Shown piece by piece: positions 1 to 11,538 of a DNA stretch of 64,000 bases. The stretch lies in contig OAPG01000001.1 in NCBI GenBank assembly GCA_900208305.1, positions 620,001 through 684,000 of the forward strand. The letters are read 5' to 3'. The translations under genes and the position numbers were made by a program. Positions within the stretch are counted from its first letter, which is position 1; the number at the start of each line of letters is the position of its first letter. Under the pieces are notes generated by a model. That model worked only from the letters and a program-made list of their open reading frames with translations. It ran no database searches and was not told the DNA's origin. This DNA is from Melanopsichium pennsylvanicum. Its lineage: Eukaryota > Basidiomycota > Ustilaginomycetes > Ustilaginales.

Positions 1-1862
1 TGCCAAGTATCTTCGACAGCCACGGCCTTTCGAATATCGATGTGTTTTCTCCTCGGTGCCAAGATCTTTGTTAGCCTGTATTCGTTATTAGTCGTTGTTC
101 GTCGTCCCTATCTCGGCGCGCCATCCGAAAGCTCTCCGACATAAGGCCGACTATTGTTGTGGCCGTATCTCTCTGAGTCATGAGGAAGACCTTACTTTGA
201 CAAGCTCACAGTCACGATGCTATCATTGTTTTCGGAGGAATACCATGTTCAATTGTTGGCATTTGCCATCCTCGTAGCTATTGATACAGTGCTGCGAACA
301 GATCTCGTGCAGGAAAATGGGCTGTCGAACGTATTCAGCCTGGGTCGTCAAATCAGCCGAAGCTGGTGTCAGCGTTGTGGACAGCTCTTGAACGGAAGCG
401 CCGGGCCAACAGGGCTCAACGAACTCTGATGCCGCGGCGCCCGACGCTGATGAGCCGCAGGCCGCGCGATTATGTGAGCCCAAATGCGGGAGGAAAACAA
501 AGGCTTTCAAGTGGATTTTGCAATTTCGCTCTTTCTTCGTGCAAAATTCTGTTTCGTCAAGGAAAACAAGAGGCCGCCCAACACGACGTGACCTTGGGGG
601 GCAAATTTTCTTTTTTGGAAGCTCTCTGCATTCCCCCAGGGCCACGATCAAAATCTTATGTGATTATGGCCTTCGATCTCTGCTCCGCAAAACAAGTCAC
701 ACAGGCGCTGCTTATGTCTCGAATTCCTTGACTTCAAAGTCCGGATCGCCGAAGGGCGACCAGACACAGTGACCAAAAAGCAGCAACGCATTCGACAGCC
801 GGGGATCGCGAGATGAATGTTGACATGAGCTGGTACGATGTTGTGTGCTGGAATGTTATGGTCATCATCTTACAACCTGCAATGGACAAGTCTGGTAGAG
901 GAGGATATTGCCACGTTCGCAATGCAAGGCATTGTGCGCCTTGGCAGACTGCATATCCGTTCAGTTGCAGGTCCAGCCTTCGGCCTTCGGTTCCACTACT
1001 GTGTTCTGAGCGCAAAGAGACGAAGGAGGGTACAGCTTTGTTTAGTTGCGTAGTGGCGGCGCGTCCTAAAATTCTGCCTATTCTTTGCTGTACTGCATGG
1101 GAAAGGGCCGAAGAGAAACAAATACAGAAAGAAAAAAAAAAGTTTTCTTTTGTTGCTGTGTCACTGCCCAACCAACCTCCGACGCATGTTTTCATCGCTG
1201 TCTTCGGAAATCATGCGGCTCCACTCTCCGTGGATCAAAAGCTTCTTTCTCCGCCTGCTAATTTAAAATAAACGACATTTAAGAATGTTTGTCTGCTGAG
1301 CAGACAAGCCTTCTCTGTCGACAATGCTTGACCAATGTCCGGGCTAAGCCTGGTCGACCATGTAACCGGAAGAACCTTGCCGCCGTCTGACTCGTATTTC
1401 CCTTGGGCATTTGGCGTTTGACGTTCGCCCAACCTTGCTACATCCGGTATTTGGGCTGCTCTTCTGTGCAATCCATGCGCAGTGTCGAACAGGATTTCGT
1501 AGCTAAGCAACTTTCACACCATGTGGCCTTCGCTGAACAAAATTTTACTTGTTCCATATATCTAAGTTGACACTCCCAACCTCTTCTCTTGGCTCCGGAG
1601 GCCTTATTCCGACCCCGTCTTTCCCCGCACCATTGCCACTGCGTTCCACTCCATCCATTCATAGATATCGACACCAAGTCAGCGACCCCCTGCTTGCATT
1701 TCTCACCATCTATACTCACTGCAATGTTTCTGCGCCTCACTCCCATCACTTCAATAGATACAATATCACCGCAACTCGATCTATAGACCAATCGCAGAGC
1801 ACTTTCACCTACGCAATCTCATCTGCTCCATCTTCAACCTCTTTCGGCGTCGGGTAGACAAG
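1..1862. other. Left-edge intergenic region
   Basis: I could not assign a gene here. Open frames of up to about 150 codons occur on both strands but are low-complexity or Cys/Ser-rich and resemble no family I know. The last 300 bases before 1863 are pyrimidine-rich on the + strand (many TCC, CTC and CAC runs). This is the usual look of a transcribed leader in this genome, so the 3' part is probably the promoter and leader of the gene starting at 1863. A short A-rich then T-rich patch lies near 1128-1150. Confidence 0.5.
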
Positions 1863-2870
1863 ATGAAGCTCGACCATAATCCCTTCGGCGTTTTGCGCGA
1901 AAAATCGCGCTCTTTGCGAGGAAAGAGCGATCGCACCCGTATTCAAGCTTCCTCTGCTGTCACTTGCGAAGGTTCTCTCACCTCGCCCAAAGTTGCGCAC
2001 TTTCAGCCTTCTCATGAGGGTCTTGCTCATCAACACCCTTCGCTCAAGTCAAGCGTAGACAGCCTTGCCCACCACCACCACCACCATGGACATCATCGTG
2101 TGCATCATCATAACGAAATCTCCACCAACAGTCCGATTCTCCTTGGGGATGATAAGGAGCTGCACGATCCCAACTTTGTGCGTCATAATTGGGAGATGAT
2201 GTCTGGCGAAGCGACTTATCCTGACAATCAGTTGCACATTGGCCGAGCCGCATCGCCACATCTCACCAGCCGACGAAGCACTCTTTCCTCCCGAACTGCT
2301 AGTTCCCGACCCTCTTCTCGCTCAGGGAGCGAGGCTGGAGGACACCACACTCCTACGTTCGGACTGGGCGTGAATGCTTTCTCGGGTCTTTCGAGCTATT
2401 CTCAGACTGGCTCCGTTGGACGTGCCAAGGGTGGTCGCTCGTCATCCACTCGCGGGTTGCTAGTTGAAGGCTCCATCCTCCGAGACGAGGAAGCAGTCCT
2501 CGATAGCGACGATGACAGCAACGACGACGACAACGACAATGACGAGGAGTATGGTCACGACCTATACTCTACCTACCATCTCACTACTTCTCGTCCCAAC
2601 TCTCGTCCAACGTCTCGCCGACCAAGCCCGTCCCAGACCTCCCTTCAGCACCCCTCATCCATCATGGGAATGAGCAACCCCCCTTCGCCCATCCTGTCAC
2701 ACGACCACGAGCCGCAACAAGCCGCTTCATCTGCTGCATACCAGAGGCGTCGACACTGGACCGTAGCTGAAGGCAGCCAAGCTTCAAATGGCGCTGGTGT
2801 TCACGCGACATTGCCTAATCAAGTACCTCGCGGCACCATCAAGGAAAGAAGTCTCTCGCAACCAGCATAG
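1863..2870 (+). CDS. Hypothetical protein, His- and Ser-rich with acidic stretch (335 aa)
   Basis: I do not recognise a family. The first ATG of the frame is at 1863, preceded by an AC-rich leader (AAG ATG A). The N-terminus is basic (Leu-Arg-Glu-Lys-Ser-Arg-Ser-Leu-Arg). A histidine cluster (HHHHHHGHH, then VHHH) lies around residues 70-83. The middle is Ser/Arg-rich (Ser-Arg-Pro-Ser-Ser-Arg type) with a Gly-Leu-Gly-Val segment. A strongly acidic run (about residues 209-231) is made of Asp, Asn and Glu repeats. The C-terminus is Pro/Ser-rich and ends Ser-Leu-Ser-Gln-Pro-Ala. There is no signal peptide, membrane segment or enzyme motif. The composition suggests a mostly disordered cytosolic or nuclear protein. 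Codon choice and the single clean frame support a real gene, but the function is unknown. A 4.7 kb gap follows it. Confidence 0.7.
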   Translation: MKLDHNPFGVLREKSRSLRGKSDRTRIQASSAVTCEGSLTSPKVAHFQPSHEGLAHQHPSLKSSVDSLAHHHHHHGHHRVHHHNEISTNSPILLGDDKELHDPNFVRHNWEMMSGEATYPDNQLHIGRAASPHLTSRRSTLSSRTASSRPSSRSGSEAGGHHTPTFGLGVNAFSGLSSYSQTGSVGRAKGGRSSSTRGLLVEGSILRDEEAVLDSDDDSNDDDNDNDEEYGHDLYSTYHLTTSRPNSRPTSRRPSPSQTSLQHPSSIMGMSNPPSPILSHDHEPQQAASSAAYQRRRHWTVAEGSQASNGAGVHATLPNQVPRGTIKERSLSQPA

Positions 2871-5800
2871 ATAGACTTTGTAATTCTGCACTAGTACCTT
2901 GCAGCAATCTTGTACAACGTTGTAGTATCATTTCAATATACCCCTTATCAAGATTCAGCAACCTTCAAGTCCTCGTCTGGGGCGTACATGTTGCACTCGT
3001 GCTCCGCAATCGGACTGGCAAGCAATGAGCAGAAGAGGCGGCTTGAGGATCAGCACCGGAGCGAAGTGTGACTTGTGGGGTTCTGGACCCGAAATTCTGC
3101 GAACAGGGAAGAGCCTGGTTCATCTTTCGTTTCGCCTCGCAGGCTTGATTGAGGTCGAGCGAATCGCGTAAAAACCTCGGAATGCGGACAGAAAAGCGGA
3201 TTTGAGCGTGGGAACATTGCCCGACGACTTCCTTGCCTGGCTTATGCCAGTGTCCAAAGATTCACCGTTACCGCTGACAACGCTGTTTCAGGTTCGCTTC
3301 GTCCGATACTACACGCTGAGAGCGTCACAACCGATTGGTGGGAAGCGGAGCTACACAATACCAAAGTATAGCGAGAAGCGTCATCTTGGTCTATTCTTTC
3401 CATTTGTGAGGCCTTGACAAAAAAGCGCCGTGGTTTTCTTAGCGGCTAAGGTGACCGACCGGCAGTTAGCTCACAGCCACGCCCTCAAAGAAATGCGAAC
3501 AGTTGGCACGCTTTGAAGTAAAGATGACAGACGTCACTTACCAGATTCAAGCGTTGATCTGCCTGCCTCCAAGGGGCGGTCCATCCGCCATCGCCAATGC
3601 TAGGTTCAGCAGCTCACCATGACGAACGATCCATACTGGAGATACCCTTTCGCTTCGCCATAAACCTGAATTCGCAATGCTTTGCAAATCATGTCCCTGC
3701 TGTACTGTTTACTCTAAGCCAATACCGTACCGAGTTATTCGGCATGAATGCTTTGCGGCGGCTGCAGAGCCGAAGCTATCATACCCCTATCATGCCAGAC
3801 CGCGATGATGCGTTTTGTGAAGATATTATCAGTTGGTTGAATCTGCAGCACAGCCAGGCTTTTGCAAATGTGGCGTTCAGGAAGCGAAGCAGAGGGTCTA
3901 TCACGCAAGCCCGATCCGCGGCTAGAATGATGCCATTTCTGCTCTCTTGATCATTGCAGCGTAACAGTAGGCTGGGCTTGCTGAGCCGAGCGGCGATCTT
4001 CAAACCTATTTCTCAACTCTGTTGGCCAGCATGCTTGTTGAAGATCAGCTGGAGGTTGTAAACCCCGCCTTGGCGCATAAGCAAGCAACAGGGGAAGAAC
4101 AAATTTAGGGGAAAAAGGGCAGATTCAGCTGGATGACGTACACTCGCATTGAGCGCCGCATCCGCTGCAGGAGGCCACGAGGCACTTGATCCTTCTTTTC
4201 CCTTTCCATGGCCTCAGCCTTTGACCCCTTTTCACTTGGTCCAAGATCACTATGGGTTCGCCAGAGTCTTCCCTTGCATTTCATGCCAGAAAAGCAAACC
4301 CGTCAGCTTTGTCTGCTGCATCCGCCGCTGCCGCCGTTGGGATCGCATACACGTGCTCGAGGATACAAGTCCATTCCATGATCTTTACGATGAAGTCTGC
4401 TGGAATGCTGACTCTCAAACTTATTCAGACCAAATGGTTATGAAGGAGATCGTCGTTGCTCAGATAAGAGACTCCGCGGATAGGCAAGCTCGCGGACCAT
4501 CCTCGGTCTGCATGAGTGGAGCTCTCTGGCCACCTCAACTTCCAAAAGAGGCGCTCGAATTCTGTGGCTTCAGTACCGCACTTCTTCAACTGCATACAGT
4601 ATACAGTTCAATGGGTGAGCGAATTGCCGTTATGTATGACAAATGCAGTCATATTGAGGCTGGACTGTTTTGAGCGTCAAAGCAGAGAGCAATACAACCC
4701 AACCAAGCGAGCTTGCGACACTTCACTAACTTATGGCAACGTTCAGCGTTTGTCGCTACAAGATAGAGCTTCGGTTCACACGGGAAGCGGTGAATGGCCT
4801 CTGTGAGCGACCCCCCCCAAATTCTCTCACTGAGTTTGTGGACGATTTTCGGTCGGATAGCGCGACGCTGTTCCTCCGATGGACAATCGGGTCTCCACAG
4901 TCGCCAGCTGCACGCTGCACCAGACCCACGAGCCGACTGCGCTCTGGTTCCAACGTGCATCGCTGCATGATGCCTGTCAAAAGCTGTGAGCTTCCGAGTC
5001 TAAGAAATTTAAAATATTATCCTTGTTTATTTGTTTGTTTTTTTTCTCCCATGCGGACAAATCAGGCTCTTACTGCACGATTAGAACCATCGATTGAGTC
5101 TGATTTAGACGGTATGTCCCAGCTGCTACCGCGGCTAAGTTACTATCGTCGCAGTGCTCCCTCTTTGCTGAATGCACCTCATGCCTGATTCTCCCTCTGG
5201 ACTCCTATTCGGAATGCCCACGCACACAAGGACGTTGTGCCCCTACTATACTGGATGTTGTAATGCAGCGATCGAGGCCTAAAGCTTGTGTGCGATGTCT
5301 GAGCTATCGAGACCCCCACGTCGACCTAGGGGCGTAACGAGAGCTGCAATGTCAGCGAAAACGGGTAAAGCAACTCGTTGTGATTGCACTCGAACGGTGC
5401 CTAGTGGAAAGCTGCTGACAATTGTGATTGCCGAGAAGCAGAACAGGGAGGTGACAAGTAAAGAAGGTCAGTTGACCATGAGTGTCGCACACGGCCGAAC
5501 GGTCGGACACACAAGTCGCGTGGACTTCGGCAAGTTGGGCCACTTTGCGATTGCCCCCGCATGAGTACCTCGACAATCGATGCGACTTTCAGAAGCTTGG
5601 CCGAGCCTTTGTTGGACTTGAACCGTTGCGGTGACATAATGTTGGCTGCTCTTCCGAGTGTGTCTTGATCCCCACACGAGAGCACCAAGAATTGGGTAGA
5701 GTCGGAGCCCGCCCGTTGAGTTGATTGGGTGTCTGCGTTGCAACCTGGTAGCAACTTGGTCCGCTTCTATTCTCTCGAATTGTCCGCTGGAGCTCCTTGA

Positions 5801-7591
5801 CAACCAACCACCCACACTTTCGCCTTCCGATTCCGAACTCTACCCAAGTATTGAGCTTATGCCTCTGTCGGTGCTGCTTTCTGCACACAGCGTCTGACCA
5901 CAAGGACTTCGGCTTCTGCTATCCGCTTCATCCTCGGTTCCTCGGTCATCCGGTCACTGGCACACACACACACACACACACATTCACACATTCACACATT
6001 TTCAACCAGACATCACCCGCACCACAGCCCTACGGGACCTTGTGCCCTTCGGCTTCTCGCTCAGTCACAGTCCTACTTTGTGGCTAAACAACCCCAACTG
6101 TTCGTATACCGGCTTTTGGTTCTTGTGGGCTGTCTTGAACCTCAGCGCAGTCTTGAGCCTGTCGTATTTTCTTGGCCAGTCGCAACTAAACGCGCAAGTT
6201 CACGCACACCCGTGCTCTATTTCGTTTAGGTCACATTACGTTCACCTCTTCAAACTTGCCAGTCGCTGGTTTGCAGTCCGTCCATCCGCTGCGGGCTCAT
6301 CTCTTCTCAAGAGCATCAAGCCAGTTCTGTCTTGATTAGACAGCATCCGACGGTCTTGTTAAGCCAAAAGGTCGTGAACCCCCTCTCCCTCCCTCCAGAG
6401 CCGCTCTCCGCCTCCTCGGCTGAGCACATCACTTCCGCTTCGCGACTGTTCGACGCAGCTGGGTCCCTGTCCGCCGAGCTTGCTGCGAGCTCAGCCTCCC
6501 TTTTTCGCAGCTTTTCCACTCGGACTTTTTGTGCGGTCCAAACTTGTGGGAGAGCATTTACTTTTAAGGGCGTCGTCTCGTTCTCGATGCGCTCAGTCCG
6601 TCCTTGCGCAAATTTTGCATTCGGCTTCTGGTTTGCGACAAAATTTCAAGGCCTTTGGATGGCGATACAAGCTGCAACACCATCAATTGCCGTTTCAACG
6701 AACTCTGCTTTGCTTACACCACGATACTCTGCAAAGCTGCTGGCGATACTTGGCTAGGCAGCTCAAAGGCATCGCTCAGCATAGTCGTGCCTCTGTCCAG
6801 ATTGACGACAACGACATTATCCACGCGAGGTCTTAGCCCGCGCACATCCCCGTCTACGCCCGTTGCTACCACTGAGGAGCTCTTCGGCGCGTCTATCGAA
6901 ATCCATCTCCTCGGCCGGATACTGTGACCCATCGGAAAGTCTCGTCAGATTTCAGCCTCCCTCTCCTCAACCACGTTTTGAGCACCACTTCCCACGCTCA
7001 GATCAGCACGACTTTGGCCGATTGTGAACGGGGAAAACTGCCACACGCATAAAACCAGCTACCACGAGAGGCGGCAGTGCCACTCTGAGACATCGCTCCA
7101 TCCTGCACGTAGGCACTGTGGCAAGCCAAATTTGTTCGAGACTCCAGTTGCACGCCTTTCAGAAGCCGCTGCGCGTCGAACCAGCCGCTTGCCCGGTTTG
7201 CCATATCCTCGCCCTTCTGCCTCGGGCGACGGCATTAGCATTCGTATTGCGCTCTTACCACCGTAAGAGTCAGTTGGCCCAGTGCCATCGACTCAGATCT
7301 CTACCGCCGTACTTGTAACGAGCGTTACCTGGCAGCGGCCCGCATCTGAAACACTGATTTAGGCAAAGCTTCTCATTCCTCGAGCGAGCGTCGGTGTACG
7401 CATCAAGTACGAAGCTTCCATATCATTCTTTGCTCATAAAGATAAAAAGGGTCGGATCCTCTTCTTCGTTGCCCTCTTCTCTCCCGCTTGCTACCTGCCC
7501 GCATAGCTTCACACGACTGCAGGAGTCTACACAAATTGACGACGCTGACTACCCGCATCTCACCCATCACTACGAGTCGCCTCAGATTATC
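2871..7591. other. 4.7 kb gene-poor region, 3' part probably a long leader
   Basis: No convincing coding sequence on either strand. From about 5.8 kb to 7.59 kb the + strand is strikingly pyrimidine-rich and purine-poor in long stretches, which fits a long untranslated leader or promoter of the gene starting at 7592. A possible donor (GTAAGAG, 7265) and acceptor (CTGCAG, about 7521) could mark a leader intron, but this is not certain. A (CA)11 microsatellite lies inside. Frames such as 3597-3950 and 5286-5564 have no recognisable features. Confidence 0.5.
5961..5982. repeat. (CA)11 microsatellite
   Basis: Eleven perfect CA dinucleotides, followed directly by two to three copies of a related 9-bp unit CATTCACAC up to about 6000. 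It lies in the probable leader or promoter of the gene at 7592. Confidence 0.95.
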
Positions 7592-8755
7592 ATGGGGCCA
7601 ATTCTCGGCGGCCGCCGTGGCCGAACGACCGCCGTCAGCTCGCAAGATCCCGTTTCATCGTTTTCATCCTCACGTCGCCACTCTGGCTCCTCCAACGGTT
7701 GCAGAGCCTCTGTTGCCAGCTCTCACCTGGACGACTGGAGAGACGGCTTCACCGGAATCGTCGACCTCGATCGCCGCATGCGCGAGCTCGCAATGACCGA
7801 ACAAGGTCTCGATGCCGACACAGGGTTGAATCTCTACGAACCTTACTCCCCCTCTGTCCCATCCTGGGACCAATCACAGCGCCGACGCAAGTCTTCATCG
7901 GATGCTCGGTCGAACAGCGGCTCCCAGTCATCCCTGGCTACCGGCAAGAGCATTCTGTCTTTTACCCACGCCCCTTCGACCACGTCCACTGCTGCCACTT
8001 CCACACTCTCTAGCGACTCGCGTGCCCACTCTTCTCTTTTATCCAAGCGCAGGTCTTCGGTAGCGGAGACCGTGGAGTCGTTCGACAGCGCCCATTCGCA
8101 CTTGCGTCTCGCGCCTTTGCCTGCCTCGCCTCAAGTATTCGGCAACTACCGTCTGACTGACGCAGCTCGGCAGTCTTGCACATTCTCGAGTCCTTCTTGG
8201 TCGAGCCTGGACGAAACGGATCCACTCACTCCGCTCGCGGTCGTTGCGCGTCAATCCGAACCCATCACGCCTGGAACTGCGGCTGCTGCCACTTGGACCG
8301 ATCCTTCTGCACCAGGCTACTTCCCCGCCGGGCTGAACGGTGAGAGTAAGAGGAAGAGTAGGAGCTTGCGCAAGAAGGCTGCCACGAGAGCACCGTTGCC
8401 TAGATTGGTCAGCGGGGAGGTCGGATCGAGTCCCGCTGCCGAGTCCGAATATCAGCCATTTGAAGGCTCGCTCTTAGCGGATAAGCAGCATGCTCATCCA
8501 GCGGATGCAGTGCGAGTTTCGCTAGCACGCCTGTCAAATCCATCCGATGTTGTTGTGGAGCGCAAAGAAGACATAAGTTCTCCGAGCGGCACTCAGGCAC
8601 TTAGGAGATCAGCGCAGTCCCTGGCTCTCAGCCTCAGGTTCAAGATGTTGAGGGCGAAGCGCAAGGTGAAAAGGACGGGGAAGGATGTAAGTGATTTGTT
8701 GAGCAGTGCTACGGGATCGCGGAGGAGCTCCCTGGACGCGGCTTTGTCGACGTAA
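7592..8755 (+). CDS. Hypothetical Ser/Arg-rich protein (387 aa)
   Basis: Not recognised. The open frame extends upstream to 7394 but has no ATG before 7592, so I start at Met-Gly-Pro-Ile-Leu-Gly-Gly-Arg-Arg. The protein begins with a short basic Gly/Arg segment followed by Ser-rich sequence. A more ordered segment around residues 50-75 (DWRDGFTGIVDLDRRMREL) is the only part that looks like a folded or binding motif. Downstream it is Ser/Thr-rich, with Pro-directed sites (SP, TP) and a basic patch (Lys-Arg-Lys-Ser-Arg-Ser-Leu-Arg-Lys-Lys) at about 250-260. The C-terminus has a basic helix-like stretch (FKMLRAKRKVKRTGKDVSDLL) ending Ala-Leu-Ser-Thr. No signal peptide or membrane segment is seen. 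Possible nuclear targeting is inferred only from the basic clusters. It is preceded by a very long non-coding, pyrimidine-rich region, often seen with regulatory genes. Confidence 0.7.
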   Translation: MGPILGGRRGRTTAVSSQDPVSSFSSSRRHSGSSNGCRASVASSHLDDWRDGFTGIVDLDRRMRELAMTEQGLDADTGLNLYEPYSPSVPSWDQSQRRRKSSSDARSNSGSQSSLATGKSILSFTHAPSTTSTAATSTLSSDSRAHSSLLSKRRSSVAETVESFDSAHSHLRLAPLPASPQVFGNYRLTDAARQSCTFSSPSWSSLDETDPLTPLAVVARQSEPITPGTAAAATWTDPSAPGYFPAGLNGESKRKSRSLRKKAATRAPLPRLVSGEVGSSPAAESEYQPFEGSLLADKQHAHPADAVRVSLARLSNPSDVVVERKEDISSPSGTQALRRSAQSLALSLRFKMLRAKRKVKRTGKDVSDLLSSATGSRRSSLDAALST

Positions 8756-9032
8756 TCTTCTCTTTTCGCTCAGGACGTGGTAAAAAGAAACTTATACATT
8801 AATTCCGAGAGAAGATGGTGTTTCCTTCCGAAAAAGACTTTTGCGGCCTTTCATACCCATGTACTGTATTTGTAATTTGAGTTGTCAACTTCTTGACAGC
8901 TCCTTCTCATCTCTAGCCCTTGCCGGTCTGCTGAAAATCGCGTTTTGTGTATGCGAGAACTCAGGCTTGGGCTGCCACACACTTTATGCAATACGCGGTT
9001 CTGTTTTGGATGAGGCTCTATTCGGTTCGCAT

Positions 9033-10874
9033 CTAATATCCTAGGAGTAATCTTCGAAGGCGTTTGGTATCCTGCCTACGTTGATTTCTGAAATTTGGCA
9101 TTCTGGACCAGCCTTCGTCGGTTGCGACGACTGGGATTGTTTCGCCTTTGTCGTGTTCTTCTGGTGCATCCTTTTCCGTTTGGCCTTTGGTGGTTTGGAG
9201 AACCTTGGTATTTTGGTCTTGGCCTGGGACGCTGAGTTGATCTGGTAATAGGGCCAGCAGGGCGTCTTGGTAGGCCGAGTCGGAAGGATAGCCGAGGTCG
9301 CTGGTGTTGTTCTCTGGCTCATCGCATGGCTCTAGATTGTTGTGGTTAGGTCTACTTGTCCATTTAGCAGCATCCGTACTGGGGATTTGAGGATCGAGTC
9401 TCGGAAGGCCGCCGTTCGATCCAACAAAGGGAGAGATTAAGCCAGACCATGAAGCGGCTACGATCCTGCTCTGGACGTGGGTGAGCGGCATGGGTACGAT
9501 CCTGATTGGCGCGCCGAGTACGCACAGACTTGCATCTGGCTTGTAGAAGAGGCTCCAATCGTCTAAATTCGACAGATATGTTGAAGTTGGATTAGGGGGG
9601 GTGTACACCTCACTTTGCTCTTCATCCTCGTTCGCTTTTGAGGAAGCATTGTCCAGGGAGTTTGCGGCATTGCTGTTGAAAACACTTGCCCTTGCGGTGG
9701 GAATGAGAGGTCGTAGATCGAAAGGCGATAGGTGATAGTCGAGGTAGGGGAAATCGTAGACATACCCTGTGCCAAAGATGATCACGTCCACGTCATCCCT
9801 CACCTCGCCATTCTCAAATGTAATTTTGCCATACCCTTTGCCCTGTGTTGAGGGCTCAATTTTGGCCAGCTTCGGCATGACGACTATCCTTCGAGACCAT
9901 TCGGGCGAATCCGGGTCTCTCGGATCATAGTCGAGAGGCGGGGGTTTGTCAAATTGTTCGTACGAATGCAGCACTCTCCCGCTGACGCCTTTTGTATCGC
10001 ACCGTGCGATGTAAGCTTTGGTCGCCGCCTCGCCTTCCGGTAGTGTACGTAGGATGTATCCGCTCAGTTCGCGGGCAATGTCAGACCCCGAACTGGAATT
10101 GCCAACTACGAGCACCGTTTTGTTCTCGAATGGCAACGGAGTGCGCCACCAAGCGCTGTGCAAGATCTGTCCTTTGAAATGACGCAGTCCCGGAATGAAT
10201 GGTATCTGAGGCGTATTGCAACGTCCGCTTGCTAGTACGACATGGTCAAATTCTTCAATATTACTTTGACCTGAATCTAACGAAATCGAGGTTACACTCC
10301 ACTTGGAACCCCACCCAATGCGCTGCTTTGCTTCCTCGCCGTCAAACGCAATACGACGCACAGAGTTCACCGCCGTCTTCAATCTGACCTCCAAGCCTCC
10401 ATGCTCTTTGCCTTTAGCCAGAACTGTTTTTCCAAAAGCTTCGATATAGCTTTCGACAGTCGCCCTATCTGGGAACAAGCTCGTAGAGTTGTCATAGGGA
10501 TGGGAGCGATACGTCATGATATCACATGGCAGATTCGTACGAAGCCCATCGTACATTGCACCAGGAGGTCTCCATGTGCTCGAGTCGCTACCATCTTTAC
10601 GTTGACCGGCCCAGAGGGGGTATGGCTTTCCTCTGGCGTCGTAGCGAATGATGCAAAGCCCGGGGGAAGGGTCATACCCCCAAACCCCTCCGAACTTGTC
10701 CCTCCTGTCAAAAAGGGTGATTTTGAACGATGATGGGAGTAGACTCGGGTTGGTGGATGCAATACCAGAGGAATTGGAGGGGCGGGTGGTAGGTACGCTG
10801 AGTAGCTGGTCCGCCATGGAAAGTCCTGCGGGTCCAGCTCCAATCACAGCCACTTTGCGAGGTTGAGCCGCCAT
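9033..10874 (-). CDS. Flavin-containing monooxygenase-like protein (613 aa)
   Basis: The N-terminus carries a FAD-binding Rossmann motif (VAVIGAGPAGLSMADQL). An FMO-type signature follows (F-K-G-Q-I-L-H-S at about residue 220, FxGxxxHS), then a second NADPH-type dinucleotide motif (VLVVGNSSSG) and a late FGTGY motif, the equivalent of the FATGY box. In the family these enzymes oxygenate soft nucleophiles (N or S) or act as Baeyer-Villiger-type enzymes using NADPH and O2. The substrate here cannot be read from sequence. Of two in-frame ATGs I choose 10874 (A at -3, G at +4). The upstream one at 10907 has T at -3 and would add 11 residues. The last 130 residues are low-complexity and lack family motifs. 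It is followed in the same orientation by nothing obvious, and the upstream neighbour is the deformylase gene. No signal peptide is visible. Confidence 0.88.
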   Translation of the reverse strand: MAAQPRKVAVIGAGPAGLSMADQLLSVPTTRPSNSSGIASTNPSLLPSSFKITLFDRRDKFGGVWGYDPSPGLCIIRYDARGKPYPLWAGQRKDGSDSSTWRPPGAMYDGLRTNLPCDIMTYRSHPYDNSTSLFPDRATVESYIEAFGKTVLAKGKEHGGLEVRLKTAVNSVRRIAFDGEEAKQRIGWGSKWSVTSISLDSGQSNIEEFDHVVLASGRCNTPQIPFIPGLRHFKGQILHSAWWRTPLPFENKTVLVVGNSSSGSDIARELSGYILRTLPEGEAATKAYIARCDTKGVSGRVLHSYEQFDKPPPLDYDPRDPDSPEWSRRIVVMPKLAKIEPSTQGKGYGKITFENGEVRDDVDVIIFGTGYVYDFPYLDYHLSPFDLRPLIPTARASVFNSNAANSLDNASSKANEDEEQSEVYTPPNPTSTYLSNLDDWSLFYKPDASLCVLGAPIRIVPMPLTHVQSRIVAASWSGLISPFVGSNGGLPRLDPQIPSTDAAKWTSRPNHNNLEPCDEPENNTSDLGYPSDSAYQDALLALLPDQLSVPGQDQNTKVLQTTKGQTEKDAPEEHDKGETIPVVATDEGWSRMPNFRNQRRQDTKRLRRLLLGY

Positions 10875-11538
10875 CGTGTAAAGCGCTCGAGTGGCATGTA
10901 TAGCCATGCACTAGATCCCAAATAAATATGCTATACAGAGCCAAAGGCTGGAATAATTGGTCATGGATGAGCGCTGAAGTCAAGAAGCGGTGAGAATGTT
11001 GACTGAGAAGAAATGTCGAATTAAGTACAGATTGTACGCTGAACATGAGAGTTGCGTGGAGTAAGTTAGAGTCCGCCGGTCGAAGGTCGGGAACAGGTGG
11101 AGGCCTAGGTGATTTTCGCCGAAACCTTTGGTTAGCCCTCCTCTCAATCACTGCTCGGCTCCTACGTGCAGGCAAATAGCGGCAGCACGGAATGTCGCAA
11201 CTCATTACATGTGCTGGTTGCAGCACCGTGTTGTCACGCAATCAACATGTTTGCACAGTCTTCAACCGAATCACGAGCGACGAAAGAATGCTGGAATCTA
11301 ACCCGCCGTACCGCACCAGCGACGAGTTAGAACGCGCGCTCGCTAAGACCGGCGCCGAGGTAGAAGAAGAGGACAACAAAAACGCATGGCTTCAGAAACA
11401 GTCTCTATATAGTACGAGAAGAGATGAGATGCTTTGCTTTCGATTCGAATGCGAGAAATTTATTGTACAGATTAGAGGTTCTAGACAGCCAAGAACAACT
11501 TCATCGTCTGCTTTCGTACTCTATGACGATACCATCTT
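10875..11538. other. Intergenic region, FMO promoter / deformylase 3' end
   Basis: No supported gene. It should hold the promoter of the monooxygenase (minus strand) and the 3' untranslated end of the deformylase (minus strand). An open frame on the + strand at 11192-11542 has no recognisable features and overlaps the deformylase 3' end. Confidence 0.5.

Noticed and set aside
734..1271. Overlapping frames of about 150 codons on both strands near the left edge
   Set aside because: Both translations are composition-biased without motifs, and they overlap each other. Nothing supports one over the other.
4149..4673. 174-codon + strand frame
   Set aside because: It begins without an ATG at its 5' end and contains Cys/Trp-rich, non-conserved-looking sequence; probably chance.
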